NCBI GenBank assembly: GCA_003171235.1
Contig: PMYM01000079.1
Coordinates: 1-17,734 of the forward strand
Length of the DNA stretch: 17,734 nucleotides
DNA from: Phycisphaerales bacterium
GTDB lineage: Bacteria > Planctomycetota > Phycisphaerae > SM23-33
Direction: 5' to 3'
The translations under genes were made by a program, and so were the position numbers. Shown one piece after another: positions 10,608-17,734 of the stretch; position 1 is the first letter of the stretch; each line of letters opens with the position of its first letter. The notes beneath the pieces were generated by a model that was not told the DNA's origin, did not search any database, and saw only the letters and a list, made by a program, of their open reading frames with translations.

Positions 10608-13256
10608 ATGGCCGCCGCCACGCTTATCCTGATCGCGGAAGACGAACCGGCCCACGCCGAAGCCATCCGACGCGCCTTCAAAGCCGCCGGGGCGGAGGCC
10701 GAGTGCCAGGTCGTCGGCTCGCTGCGGGAATACGGCCAGGCCGTGGCCGCCCGTCGGCCCGACATCGCCCTGGTGGACGTGAACCTACCGGACGGCCAGG
10801 CGCTGGCAGTGCTGACCGTTCCGCCGGAGGAAGGCCTCTTCCCCGTCGTGGTCATGACCAGCTACGGCAACGAGCGGATGGCCGTGGAGGCCATGAAGGC
10901 GGGCGCCATCGATTACATCCCCAAGTCGGCCGAGGCCTTTGCCAACTTGCCCCACGCTGTGACACGAGCCCTGGACAAATGGGAACTGCTCCAGAAGCAC
11001 AAGCAGGCGGAAGAGACGCTCAGACGTGAAGTCGCCATGCGCGGCATCTTAATCGAGCACCTTCCGTGCATTGCGATGATTCTGAAGAAGGGAAGCCGGG
11101 AGATTGTTTTCTCCAACGAAGCCGCCAGAGCGGTCGGGGCCGTTCCGGGCATGAAGTGCTACCAGACGTGCGCCAAGCGGGACGACCCGTGCCCGTTCTG
11201 CCTCGCCCAGGAAGTTTGGGACACAGACAGCCCACGACGCCTGGAGGCCGAATACCGGGGCAGCTATTATGAAGGGCGGTGGACCTCCCTGAGCAGCAAC
11301 CTGTATGTTCACTACATTTTTGACATCACGGACCGCAAGGGGGCGGAGGCGGCCCTTCGGGAAGCGGCCCGACTGAACCAGCAAGTCATCGCCGGCGCAC
11401 AGGAAGGCATCATCGTTTACGGCCTTGACCTTCGATTCCAGGTTTGGAACCCGTACATGGAGGCGTTGACCGGCTTGTCGGCAAGGGAAGTGCTGGGCAA
11501 GCGCCCGCTGGAGGTGTTCCCGTTCCTGCGCGAGGGGGGCGTTATCGAAAGGCTCAAGCGGGCCCTGGCCGGAGAGAGCCCCAGGCCGGTCGACTTCCCG
11601 TTCCATGTTCCGCTAACAGGGCGAACCGGCTGGTCGTCGGATATGAGCGCTCCGCTGCGCAGCGCCGACGGCAAGATAATCGGGGTCATCGCCACCGTTC
11701 GCGACATTACCGAGCGAAAAAAAGCCGAGGCCGCTCTGGCCGAGGAAACGGCCAGAAGGCGCATCCTCTTCGAGCAGTCGCCCGATGGCATTGTGATCCT
11801 GGACCCCCAGACCACGCGATTCCTGGAGTTCAACGCGGCCGCCCACCGGCAATTGGGCTATTCGCGCGAGGAATTCGCCCGGCTGAGTCTTTGCGACGTG
11901 GAGGCGATGGAAACACCCGACCAGGTAAAGGTGCGCATTGCCGGCATGCTCGGCGGCGGGAGGGCCGATTTCGAGACGCTGCACCGGACCCGGCAGGGGG
12001 CTCTCAGGAACGTTTTAGTCACGGCACAGGCCATGGATGTAATGGGGCGCTGCGTTTATTACAGTGTCTGGCGCGACATCACCCAGCGCAAGGAACTGGA
12101 GCTGAAGTTGCTCCACGCCCAGAAGATGGAGGCCATCGGCCTGTTGGCCGGGGGCGTCGCCCACGACTTCCGCAACCAGTTGACGGTGATCAAGGGCTAC
12201 GGGGAGATGTTGTTGCGGCGCTCGCTGGTCAAGGACGAGGGACGGGAGAAACTGGAGCAGATTCTCAAGGCGGCCGACCGGTCCGCGATCATCTCGGGGC
12301 AACTCCTGGCCTTCAGTCGCCAGCAGGTGCTTAGGCCCGAGGTCATCAGCCTCAACTCGGTGGCCAGCGACATAATAAAATCCCTGGCCCAGACCCTGGG
12401 CGAGGATATCCGGCTGTCGGTCATACCCTGTGGCGACCTATGGAACATTCGCGTGGATGTCGGCCAGTTCCAGCAGGCGTTGCTGAACCTGGTGCTGAAC
12501 GCCCGGGACGCCATGCCCCAGGGCGGGCGGCTGACGATCCAAACCGAGAACGCCCTGTTGGATGAGAGCTTCGTCCGCCGGCATGTCGGCGTTGCCGCTG
12601 GGCGGCATGCCGTGGTGAGCGTCAACGACACTGGGGCCGGCATGAGCCCCCAGACGCTGGACCGTCTCTTTGAACCGTTCTTTACCACCAAGCCCGCGGG
12701 CGAAGGCACCGGGCTGGGGCTGGCGATGGTTCACGGGTTCGTCGCCCAGAGCGGCGGGTTCATCGAGGTCCACAGCCGACCCGGCCAGGGCACGACGTTC
12801 CGACTCTACTTCCCCGCGGTCGACGACGTTGCCCAGGCCGCCCAGCGACCCTCGCCGGCGACCGATCTTTCGCGCGGCTCGGGCACGGTCCTGGTGGTCG
12901 AGGATGAGGAGACGATCCGGCGAATCCTGTTGGAGACGCTGGGCGAGTGCGGCTACACCATCTTGACGGCGGGCAATGCCCGGGAGGCCATGGCCCTGAC
13001 CAAGTCGGCCAGGCAGAAGATCGACTTGCTCATCAGCGACGTGGTGATGCCCGGCTGGAGCGGGCCGGAACTGGCCAAGCACTTCCAGGCGGCCCGCCCC
13101 GGCGTTCCCGTCCTCCTGATATCGGGCCACACGGGCAAGATGCTGACCGGGCACGGCGTTGTTTCACCCGATGTGAACCTGCTCATCAAGCCGTTCAGTT
13201 CGCAGACGCTTGCCCAAACTGTGGGCAGAATCCTGGGCCAGCCCAAGTCGCCGTAG
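10608..13256 (+). CDS. Soluble hybrid histidine kinase: REC-PAS-PAS-PAS-HisKA-HATPase-REC
   Basis: An 882-residue kinase with no membrane segment. The N-terminal receiver (about 5-122) has E11/D12, acceptor D57, T84 and K106. PAS domains span about 140-243, 250-370 and 380-492. The first contains C184, C188, C195 and C198 (C-x3-C-x6-C-P-x-C), a likely metal or cluster site. The H-box GGVAHDFRNQL sets H519; this kinase type resembles NtrB-like HisKA proteins. The HATPase has N627/N631, DTGAG at 674-678 and GEGTGLGL at 698-705. The C-terminal receiver (about 760-878) has E765/D766, D811, S839 and K861. GGGAG about 10 nt before ATG 10608 supports the start. A receiver at each end lets its activity be set by phosphate from an upstream kinase, probably the 7992 gene through the Rcp1-like protein (inferred). 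There is no HPt. Confidence 0.93.
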   Translation: MAAATLILIAEDEPAHAEAIRRAFKAAGAEAECQVVGSLREYGQAVAARRPDIALVDVNLPDGQALAVLTVPPEEGLFPVVVMTSYGNERMAVEAMKAGAIDYIPKSAEAFANLPHAVTRALDKWELLQKHKQAEETLRREVAMRGILIEHLPCIAMILKKGSREIVFSNEAARAVGAVPGMKCYQTCAKRDDPCPFCLAQEVWDTDSPRRLEAEYRGSYYEGRWTSLSSNLYVHYIFDITDRKGAEAALREAARLNQQVIAGAQEGIIVYGLDLRFQVWNPYMEALTGLSAREVLGKRPLEVFPFLREGGVIERLKRALAGESPRPVDFPFHVPLTGRTGWSSDMSAPLRSADGKIIGVIATVRDITERKKAEAALAEETARRRILFEQSPDGIVILDPQTTRFLEFNAAAHRQLGYSREEFARLSLCDVEAMETPDQVKVRIAGMLGGGRADFETLHRTRQGALRNVLVTAQAMDVMGRCVYYSVWRDITQRKELELKLLHAQKMEAIGLLAGGVAHDFRNQLTVIKGYGEMLLRRSLVKDEGREKLEQILKAADRSAIISGQLLAFSRQQVLRPEVISLNSVASDIIKSLAQTLGEDIRLSVIPCGDLWNIRVDVGQFQQALLNLVLNARDAMPQGGRLTIQTENALLDESFVRRHVGVAAGRHAVVSVNDTGAGMSPQTLDRLFEPFFTTKPAGEGTGLGLAMVHGFVAQSGGFIEVHSRPGQGTTFRLYFPAVDDVAQAAQRPSPATDLSRGSGTVLVVEDEETIRRILLETLGECGYTILTAGNAREAMALTKSARQKIDLLISDVVMPGWSGPELAKHFQAARPGVPVLLISGHTGKMLTGHGVVSPDVNLLIKPFSSQTLAQTVGRILGQPKSP

Positions 13257-13258
13257 CA

Positions 13259-13279
13259 GGGCCGGCAGGCGACCGGCCC
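13259..13279 (+). terminator. GC hairpin directly after the hybrid kinase
   Basis: GGGCCGG pairs perfectly with CCGGCCC (7 bp) around a 7-nt loop, beginning two bases after the TAG stop. No T tract follows, so it is at best a weak intrinsic terminator, or a 3' stabilising structure for the operon transcript. Confidence 0.4.
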
Positions 13280-13342
13280 CACCCGGCCGCGGGCATTCCC
13301 TCAGGGGCTCTTAAGGCAGGTCGCCGCCGCGCGGAGGCCGCA

Positions 13343-13353
13343 GGGGGTATAAT
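13343..13353 (+). promoter_or_regulatory. Putative -10 element preceded by a G run
   Basis: GGGGGTATAAT, with TATAAT at 13348-13353, lies 66 bp before the ATG of the cysteine-rich PAS gene. No -35 match is found at 17 bp (CGCCGC). The motif repeats the one at 7264-7274, so both may use the same sigma factor or an activator. Confidence 0.4.
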
Positions 13354-13419
13354 TGACTGGCTCCGAGGCGCTCAAACCCCGAGCCAGTCGTTTACCCGAC
13401 GGGCGGAGGGAGGAGCAAC

Positions 13420-13962
13420 ATGGTGGAACCCGGCCAAAGCACGTGTGCTGTGTGCCATAAGGGCATGCCCCCGGAGATGCTCGCGCCCTGGGCAATCGCC
13501 AGCAGGATTTGCAGGGAATGCCTGGACCGTTTCGGGGGGCGAGCGGGCGTGCCGCTGCTTGACTTCCTGGACCTGCTGGAAGTGCCGGTGCTGGTTACGG
13601 ACAGCGATATGGTGGTGACGCTGGCCAACCAGCCCCTGCTGACGCTCTTTGGCAAGCATCTTTCCCAGGTGAAGGGCCAGCGCGGCGGCGACGTGTTCGA
13701 GTGCGCCAACGCCCGCCTGCCGGGGGGATGCGGCAGGACGGTCCAATGTAGCGGGTGTGCGATTCGGCGGGCCGTGGCAGAGACCTTCGCCACCGGCAAG
13801 AGCCTTCGGAATGTGCCGGCCTACCTCAATCGCGACATGGCCACGCAGTTCCAGCAGTTGGGCCTGGTCATCTCGACGGAGAAAGTGTGGGGCGTGGTGC
13901 TGCTGCGGATTGACCGCATCGGCTCGCAGCAGGAATCCGGCCAGCAGAGCCAGGGCCACTGA
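13420..13962 (+). CDS. Stand-alone cysteine-rich PAS protein with a CxxC-CxxC zinc-ribbon-like N-terminus
   Basis: A 180-residue protein with two visible parts. C9-x2-C12 and C31-x2-C34 form a zinc-ribbon or treble-clef-like metal site. Residues about 48-168 look like a PAS domain (VPVLVTDSDMVVTLANQP) holding a second cluster: C95, C104 in GGCG, C110 and C113. To my knowledge PAS domains with this C...GGCG...C-x2-C pattern recur in sensor kinases of environmental bacteria, probably as a metal or cluster site. There is no transmitter, receiver or catalytic domain, so the protein must act by interaction, for example as a redox or metal-responsive partner of the adjacent kinases (inferred). A very strong ribosome binding site (GGAGGGAGGAG) fixes the ATG. 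It has its own putative -10 and is separated from the kinase operon by 163 bp. The function is not established. Confidence 0.85.
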   Translation: MVEPGQSTCAVCHKGMPPEMLAPWAIASRICRECLDRFGGRAGVPLLDFLDLLEVPVLVTDSDMVVTLANQPLLTLFGKHLSQVKGQRGGDVFECANARLPGGCGRTVQCSGCAIRRAVAETFATGKSLRNVPAYLNRDMATQFQQLGLVISTEKVWGVVLLRIDRIGSQQESGQQSQGH

Positions 13963-14005
13963 CGCCGTGGCCAAGGGCGCTGCCCAGGCAGGCCGGCAGG
14001 CAGGG

Positions 14006-14029
14006 GCCGCCATTCCAGGCCGGGGCGGC
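14006..14029. terminator. Possible bidirectional hairpin between convergent genes
   Basis: GCCGCC (14006-14011) and GGCGGC (14024-14029) form a 6-bp stem with a 12-nt loop in the 91-bp gap between the PAS gene and the convergent Asp-box gene. No T tract is present on either strand. Its position suits a shared terminator, but the structure is weak and the region is GC-rich enough to give such stems by chance. Confidence 0.2.
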
Positions 14030-14053
14030 AGCCCGGACAATGCCGGATGGCCG

Positions 14054-16396
14054 CTACGGAGAACCCGGCCCGGGCTCGGGGGGCCCACGCCAGACACTCC
14101 CGCCGAAAGTCGTCACATAGATTGCCGAGGCATCGGCCGGGTCGAACTGCACGCGCTGGATGTTCTTGAAGGGCAGAGCGTCAAACGCCGACCAGGTCTT
14201 CCCATCGTCGCGGCTGAGCCACAGGCCGGGCCCCGAGGTGCCCTCGGTCAAAGTCATGTATATCCAGCCGGGACGCTTGGGGTGCAGGTAGGCCCCGAAG
14301 TGCTGCGGGCCCTTGCGGGCAAGCAGTTGCCAGCTCTTGCCTCCGTCGGCCGTCCGGTACAGCCCGCCTTGCTCTTGTTTGTCGGCGTCGGCCGCGCCGA
14401 CGTAGATCACCTTGCTGTCGGTCGGCGCGACGGTGAAATCCTTGGGCCACAGCAGCGGCCGCGAGGTGTTGAGCGCTTCCCAGTTGTCGGCCCCGTCGGT
14501 CGAGCGGTACAGGCCGGTGCCTTCGGCCAGGAATTGCCCATCCTTGCGCTTGGCGGTAACCAGGGCGAAGAGCGTGCCGTCGGCGTGCAGGGCCACCCGG
14601 CAAACGCGCATGTTGCCTGGCGCGCCCAGGCCCCGGCTGGCCTTCTTCCAGCTCTTGCCGTCGTCGGTGGACTTGAATACCCCCTGGTCGAAGACGCCGG
14701 CATAGAGCGTGCGTGAACCGACCGGGCTCTTGGGATCCAGCACGATCGATGTGGCCGGGGCGTCGGGTAGGCCCACGTTGGATAGTGCCCAGTTCTCCCC
14801 GAAATCGGTGCTCAGGCAGATACCGCCCGGCCCCTCTGACTGATGGCGATCCAGGATGATGTTGCTGTTGGGAATATCATGCACGCTGGAAAACGCCGCC
14901 CAGATCTTGCCTTTAACCCGGGGATCGAAAGCCATCTCATAACAGGTATTCAACCAGGGCGTCCATGGTTTCGTCTCCCACCAGGACCATCTCCAGGTCT
15001 TGCCCCCATCCAGAGAACGGGCATAAGCCAGATCCGTGTAGGCGATGTAGTGGCGCTGGGGCTCGAAGGGGTCAATGTAGTAATGCCAGGTGGTGGTGAC
15101 TGCCAGGCCGTTGCAAAACCAGGCGGGTAGAGCGTTCTTTTCCTCTCCCGCCGGAGCACGCTGGGAGTGCCCCGCATGCCAGGATTTGCCCCCGTCTTGG
15201 GTGATATAGCAACTCATGGAACCGCAGAACATCAGCCAATCGGGATTGGCGGGGCAAATGGCGGCGCCATAGGGCTTCTCATGCATAAACTGGCCGGAGC
15301 CAGTCGTGCGCCAATCAAGTTCCACGTTGGTCTGCTCGAAACGGGCGTCCGGATGGAAGGTTGATCGCCAGGTCTTGCCGCCGTCGTCGGTGCGATAGAC
15401 CGTGGCATGATGCGGTGGCTTGACCCCGGTGCTGGTGTTCAGGGCGTAAACCGTGAGCGGTTTGCCGTCGGCGGCGAGCACCCACTGGTACTCGGCGATC
15501 TTGCCCATGGCCCATTGATCGGCGGCCTGGACATCCTGGTTGATGCCTTCGCCCATGGCGGATTCCCAGTTCTCGCCGCGGTCCAGCGAGCGAAAAACGC
15601 CACCGGCGTACTTGCCCTCCTGGTTTTTGGCGGGAATGGCACAGTACAGAGCGCAGAGCTTATCCGCGGCGCTGGACCCGCCGGCGAAGCTGCGCAGGCC
15701 GCGCCAGGGAAGCCCGGCTGACTTCTCCGCCCAGATCTTCCCGCCGTCGTCGGAGCGCCAGACCCCCTCGCCGGTGGCCGCGAAACACACGCGCCGCTCG
15801 GCCGGGCTAGTCTGGTCGAAGTGGAAGCCGACGGGAAGGCCCTTTGGCCCCTCGCAGCGCGCCCAGGTCTTGCCGCCGTCGCTCGAGCGCCACGCGCGGC
15901 CATCGGTGGAACGCATGCCGCTCTCCTGCACGCCGGCCAGCATGAGCTCGGCGTTGCCGGGGTCGATGGCGATCTCGCCGCGAAGCCCGCCGGGCAGGTT
16001 GCCGATTTCCGACCAGGTCTTGCCGGCGTCGCGGCTGACCTTCAGCCGGCCCGACCACCCCGAGGCCGCGAAGATCACCCGGGGGTCCTTGGGATGGAAC
16101 GCCGGCCGGCAAAACGTGTTGCTCATCAACTGAGAGTGGTGGATCATTTGCCAGGAGCGCCCGCCATCGGCCGAGAGGTAGGCGGCGCTCATGTCGCAGT
16201 TGATGAGCATGAGCTTGGGGTCAGCCGGGCTGATCGCCGGCGTGTACATGGAACCGCCGCCGGAGATGCCCAGCGGCTCCCATTGGCCAGTCTGCCCGCT
16301 GCCGGCCGATTGGGTTGCCGGGCCTCTATCAGGCGCCGTCGCCGCCATTGCCGTCGTCAGCAGCAGAGGGAGAATCAGGGAGAGAATCGCTTTCAT
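14054..16396 (-). CDS. Secreted Asp-box (BNR) beta-propeller protein, GH74/sialidase-like architecture
   Basis: A 780-residue secreted protein with a Sec signal peptide (MKAILSLILPLLLTTAMA, cleavage near residue 19). Thirteen Asp-box motifs (S/T-x-D-x-G-x-x-W type) start near residues 75, 121, 171, 215, 270, 336, 399, 461, 529, 576, 632, 682 and 728. That spacing suits one long or two successive beta-propellers. Length and repeat number resemble GH74 xyloglucanases and related sialidase-fold proteins. D68 (NCDMSAAY) and D455 (YTDLAYAR) sit just before Asp-boxes in the two halves, at positions suggestive of GH74 catalytic Asp residues; this is an inference without alignment. It may instead be non-catalytic. 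No anchor or sorting signal is obvious. GGAG 7 nt before ATG supports the start. It lies 200 bp downstream of, and on the same strand as, the coiled-coil gene. Confidence 0.85.
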   Translation of the reverse strand: MKAILSLILPLLLTTAMAATAPDRGPATQSAGSGQTGQWEPLGISGGGSMYTPAISPADPKLMLINCDMSAAYLSADGGRSWQMIHHSQLMSNTFCRPAFHPKDPRVIFAASGWSGRLKVSRDAGKTWSEIGNLPGGLRGEIAIDPGNAELMLAGVQESGMRSTDGRAWRSSDGGKTWARCEGPKGLPVGFHFDQTSPAERRVCFAATGEGVWRSDDGGKIWAEKSAGLPWRGLRSFAGGSSAADKLCALYCAIPAKNQEGKYAGGVFRSLDRGENWESAMGEGINQDVQAADQWAMGKIAEYQWVLAADGKPLTVYALNTSTGVKPPHHATVYRTDDGGKTWRSTFHPDARFEQTNVELDWRTTGSGQFMHEKPYGAAICPANPDWLMFCGSMSCYITQDGGKSWHAGHSQRAPAGEEKNALPAWFCNGLAVTTTWHYYIDPFEPQRHYIAYTDLAYARSLDGGKTWRWSWWETKPWTPWLNTCYEMAFDPRVKGKIWAAFSSVHDIPNSNIILDRHQSEGPGGICLSTDFGENWALSNVGLPDAPATSIVLDPKSPVGSRTLYAGVFDQGVFKSTDDGKSWKKASRGLGAPGNMRVCRVALHADGTLFALVTAKRKDGQFLAEGTGLYRSTDGADNWEALNTSRPLLWPKDFTVAPTDSKVIYVGAADADKQEQGGLYRTADGGKSWQLLARKGPQHFGAYLHPKRPGWIYMTLTEGTSGPGLWLSRDDGKTWSAFDALPFKNIQRVQFDPADASAIYVTTFGGSVWRGPPEPGPGSP

Positions 16397-16596
16397 CCGG
16401 AATCTCCTGCATGTCGCTCGCCCGCGACCGTGGCCGGGCGCCCAGGCTCTGGCGGCACTTGATCGGGCCTGCCCGCGGCGGAGGAGTCGCCGGTTCGACG
16501 GGCCGGCGGTATAGGGGCGGCTGTCATGGTCTTGGCCCGACCGGCGGAATTTCGCCGTTCAGACGTTAAACAGGTGAACGGGACAATCGGGCGGCG
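16397..16596. other. Gap between the two secreted-protein genes
   Basis: No gene is supported in this 200-bp gap. A short inverted repeat (CGGCG/CGCCG around GAATTT, near 16542-16557) has no T tract. No good sigma70 promoter for the Asp-box gene was identified here, so it may be read from the promoter of the upstream coiled-coil gene. Confidence 0.4.
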
Positions 16597-17613
16597 TTAG
16601 GAATTCATGATGGTCCGCCAGTCCCGATCAGCCGGGGCCGAGGCGGGCGCGCTGGTGGACATAGCCTTGCCCAGGCCTGTCAGCTCCCAATGGAAGAGAT
16701 TGACCGGCAGGGAGGGGGCCGCCGCCGCCGTGGCCTGCGCCAGATCCTTCTGTTTCTGCTGCAGGTCCGTCTTGGCCTTGCCCTGCTCGGCGACCAGCTT
16801 CTGCACCAGCGTGCTCAGATTATCGATGGCGCGCTGCTCACCCTGGATGCGGGCGTTGATCTGATCGCGCTGCTGCGAGGTGCCTTCATTACGCAGTTCT
16901 GCCTGGAGATTGTTCACCCTGCCTTTGTTATTATCAATCTGGTTGGTCAGCCGCTGGCCTTGGTCGTTTATCTTGTTGAGGGCCTGCTGGGCCTTGTCGA
17001 CCTGGGCCTGGGCGGCCGTCACATCCTTCTTGGCGTCCTGCTGGGTTTTGGCCGCGGCGGCCAGCGCGTCCTTGACCCGCTGGTAAGCCTTGGCGAAGGC
17101 GTCATTGGCGGCCAGATCGGCCCGGGCCTGCTTGAGCGCGCCCTGGGTCTCGGCGCTCAGCGTCGGCTGAGGCGTCTGGGCGTCATACCAGGCCAGCAAT
17201 TGCCCCAGGTTGGCCAGAACGCAGGCGTCGGTCTTAAGCAGCAGGGCGGCCTTGGCCGTCGGGGACAGGGCCGCCTGCAGTTGATTGCTCTGGCAGGCGT
17301 TGTAGCCGACGACTGCCCAGGCCAAACCGCCCTCAGGCTTTAGCCCGGTCAAAGTAAGTGCCGCCTGGGCGGCGGCCTTGGGCATTCCCAATGACAGCAT
17401 CTTCTGGATGTAGGCCTCGTGCAAAGAGGGGTTTTCGGCGTCGTTCTGGCACGCTATGGCATAGGCCGACTGCGCCTCCTCAGCCTTCTGGGACTGTTGG
17501 ATGGCGGCGATAGCCGAAACGGAAATAGCCGGCGCCGCGGCCGAATTCGGGCAGAACTGAAGAGTCAGAAGGGCCAGAACACCGGCGCCCGCCGCAAACA
17601 ATCCTGCTTTCAT
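16597..17613 (-). CDS. Secreted protein with helical (TPR-like) N-terminal region and long coiled coil
   Basis: A 338-residue protein with a Sec signal peptide (MKAGLFAAGAGVLALLTLQF, cleavage likely after NSAAA near residue 27). Residues about 35-145 are Ala- and Leu-rich helices, with pairs such as AYIQKMLSLGMPKAAAQAAL suggestive of degenerate TPR units. Residues about 160-298 form a long coiled coil rich in Gln, Lys, Asp and Ala, with heptad-like spacing. The tail is Ala/Ser/Pro-rich and ends DRDWRTIMNS. LQFC does not fit a lipobox, so it is probably not a lipoprotein. ATG 17613 is chosen because AGGAG lies 7 nt before it; an upstream TTG would add two residues. No catalytic motif is visible. 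A structural or scaffolding role in the periplasm or outside the cell is inferred. A clear promoter lies upstream. Confidence 0.8.
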   Translation of the reverse strand: MKAGLFAAGAGVLALLTLQFCPNSAAAPAISVSAIAAIQQSQKAEEAQSAYAIACQNDAENPSLHEAYIQKMLSLGMPKAAAQAALTLTGLKPEGGLAWAVVGYNACQSNQLQAALSPTAKAALLLKTDACVLANLGQLLAWYDAQTPQPTLSAETQGALKQARADLAANDAFAKAYQRVKDALAAAAKTQQDAKKDVTAAQAQVDKAQQALNKINDQGQRLTNQIDNNKGRVNNLQAELRNEGTSQQRDQINARIQGEQRAIDNLSTLVQKLVAEQGKAKTDLQQKQKDLAQATAAAAPSLPVNLFHWELTGLGKAMSTSAPASAPADRDWRTIMNS

Positions 17614-17620
17614 TCCCAAT

Positions 17621-17645
17621 CTCCTGGGCCAGGCCCTTACGGGCC
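17621..17645 (-). promoter_or_regulatory. Leader hairpin and ribosome binding site of the coiled-coil gene
   Basis: On the minus strand GGCCC and GGGCC pair around a GTAA loop (GNRA type) at 17645-17632. AGGAG follows at 17625-17621, 7 nt before ATG 17613. The ribosome binding site selects the ATG over an upstream TTG. The hairpin ends 6 nt before the ribosome binding site, so it could affect mRNA stability or ribosome access. Confidence 0.45.
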
Positions 17646-17654
17646 GCCAGTAGC

Positions 17655-17683
17655 ATTGTACCGCGCCCCCGCTTGCTTGTCAT
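17655..17683 (-). promoter_or_regulatory. Sigma70-type promoter of the coiled-coil gene
   Basis: On the minus strand ATGACA (17683-17678) and TACAAT (17660-17655) are separated by exactly 17 bp. Each hexamer matches the consensus at five of six positions. Transcription would begin near 17648 and give a leader of about 35 nt. The spacer is G-rich next to the -10, as at the two other putative -10 sites in this window. Confidence 0.65.
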
Positions 17684-17734
17684 CCTCAGGAGCCGCCAAG
17701 ATAGCGTCAACTTGCGGAAGCAGGTGCCAGCGGG

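Noticed and set aside
13353..13358. TTGACT as a -35 box
   Set aside because: No -10-like hexamer lies 16-18 bp downstream, and it overlaps the better TATAAT at 13348.
13757..14716. Plus-strand frame of 319 codons across the convergent gene ends
   Set aside because: It is antisense to the Asp-box gene and out of frame with the PAS gene, so it is a shadow.
14054..16100. Recurrent short DNA words such as TCTTGCCGCCGTCG as a CRISPR or repeat array
   Set aside because: They are the DNA encoding Asp-box motifs (G-G-K-T-W) on the minus strand, irregularly spaced and in frame.

Overview
The window is GC-rich, gene-dense bacterial DNA dominated by two-component signalling. The organism is probably an uncultured planctomycete, perhaps Phycisphaerae-like. 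This is an inference from four things: very large multi-PAS hybrid kinases, a cysteine-rich insertion in a kinase dimerisation hairpin, an excisionase-type HTH fused to a receiver, and a large secreted Asp-box propeller. No marker gene is present to settle it.

Layout. Positions 3-209 hold the tail of an excisionase-like HTH protein cut by the window edge, followed by about 430 bp with no convincing gene. Module 1 (639-5635) is a CHASE-PAS3-HisKA-HATPase-REC-HPt hybrid kinase whose stop overlaps the start of a REC-GGDEF diguanylate cyclase (ATGA), so it should be a phosphorelay ending in c-di-GMP. A convergent HTH-REC fusion (5670-6236, minus) follows. Across an AT-richer divergent spacer lie a possible small HTH ORF and an overlapping single-domain receiver (6490-7109). 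Module 2 (7992-13256) is a membrane PAS histidine kinase, an Rcp1-like receiver, and a soluble REC-PAS3-HisKA-HATPase-REC hybrid kinase, closely spaced on one strand. Just upstream, 7308-7930 is a broken duplicate of the first part of the membrane kinase gene. A small protein with a CxxC pair and a cysteine-rich PAS domain (13420-13962) ends the signalling block.

On the minus strand, 14054-16396 encodes a secreted protein with 13 Asp-boxes (GH74/sialidase-like propeller architecture). Upstream of it, 16597-17613 encodes a secreted coiled-coil protein with a clear sigma70-type promoter.

The genes read as a signalling cluster: membrane kinases sense extracytoplasmic cues, relay phosphate through HPt and free receivers, and act through c-di-GMP and HTH-type DNA binding. 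Three proteins carry clustered cysteines in or next to sensory or dimerisation domains, which suggests metal or redox sensing. The most notable items are the decayed tandem copy with a perfectly preserved 37-bp leader, the cysteine-bearing sensor elements, and the fused and split HTH/REC pairs facing each other. No RNA gene, CRISPR array or transposase was found.
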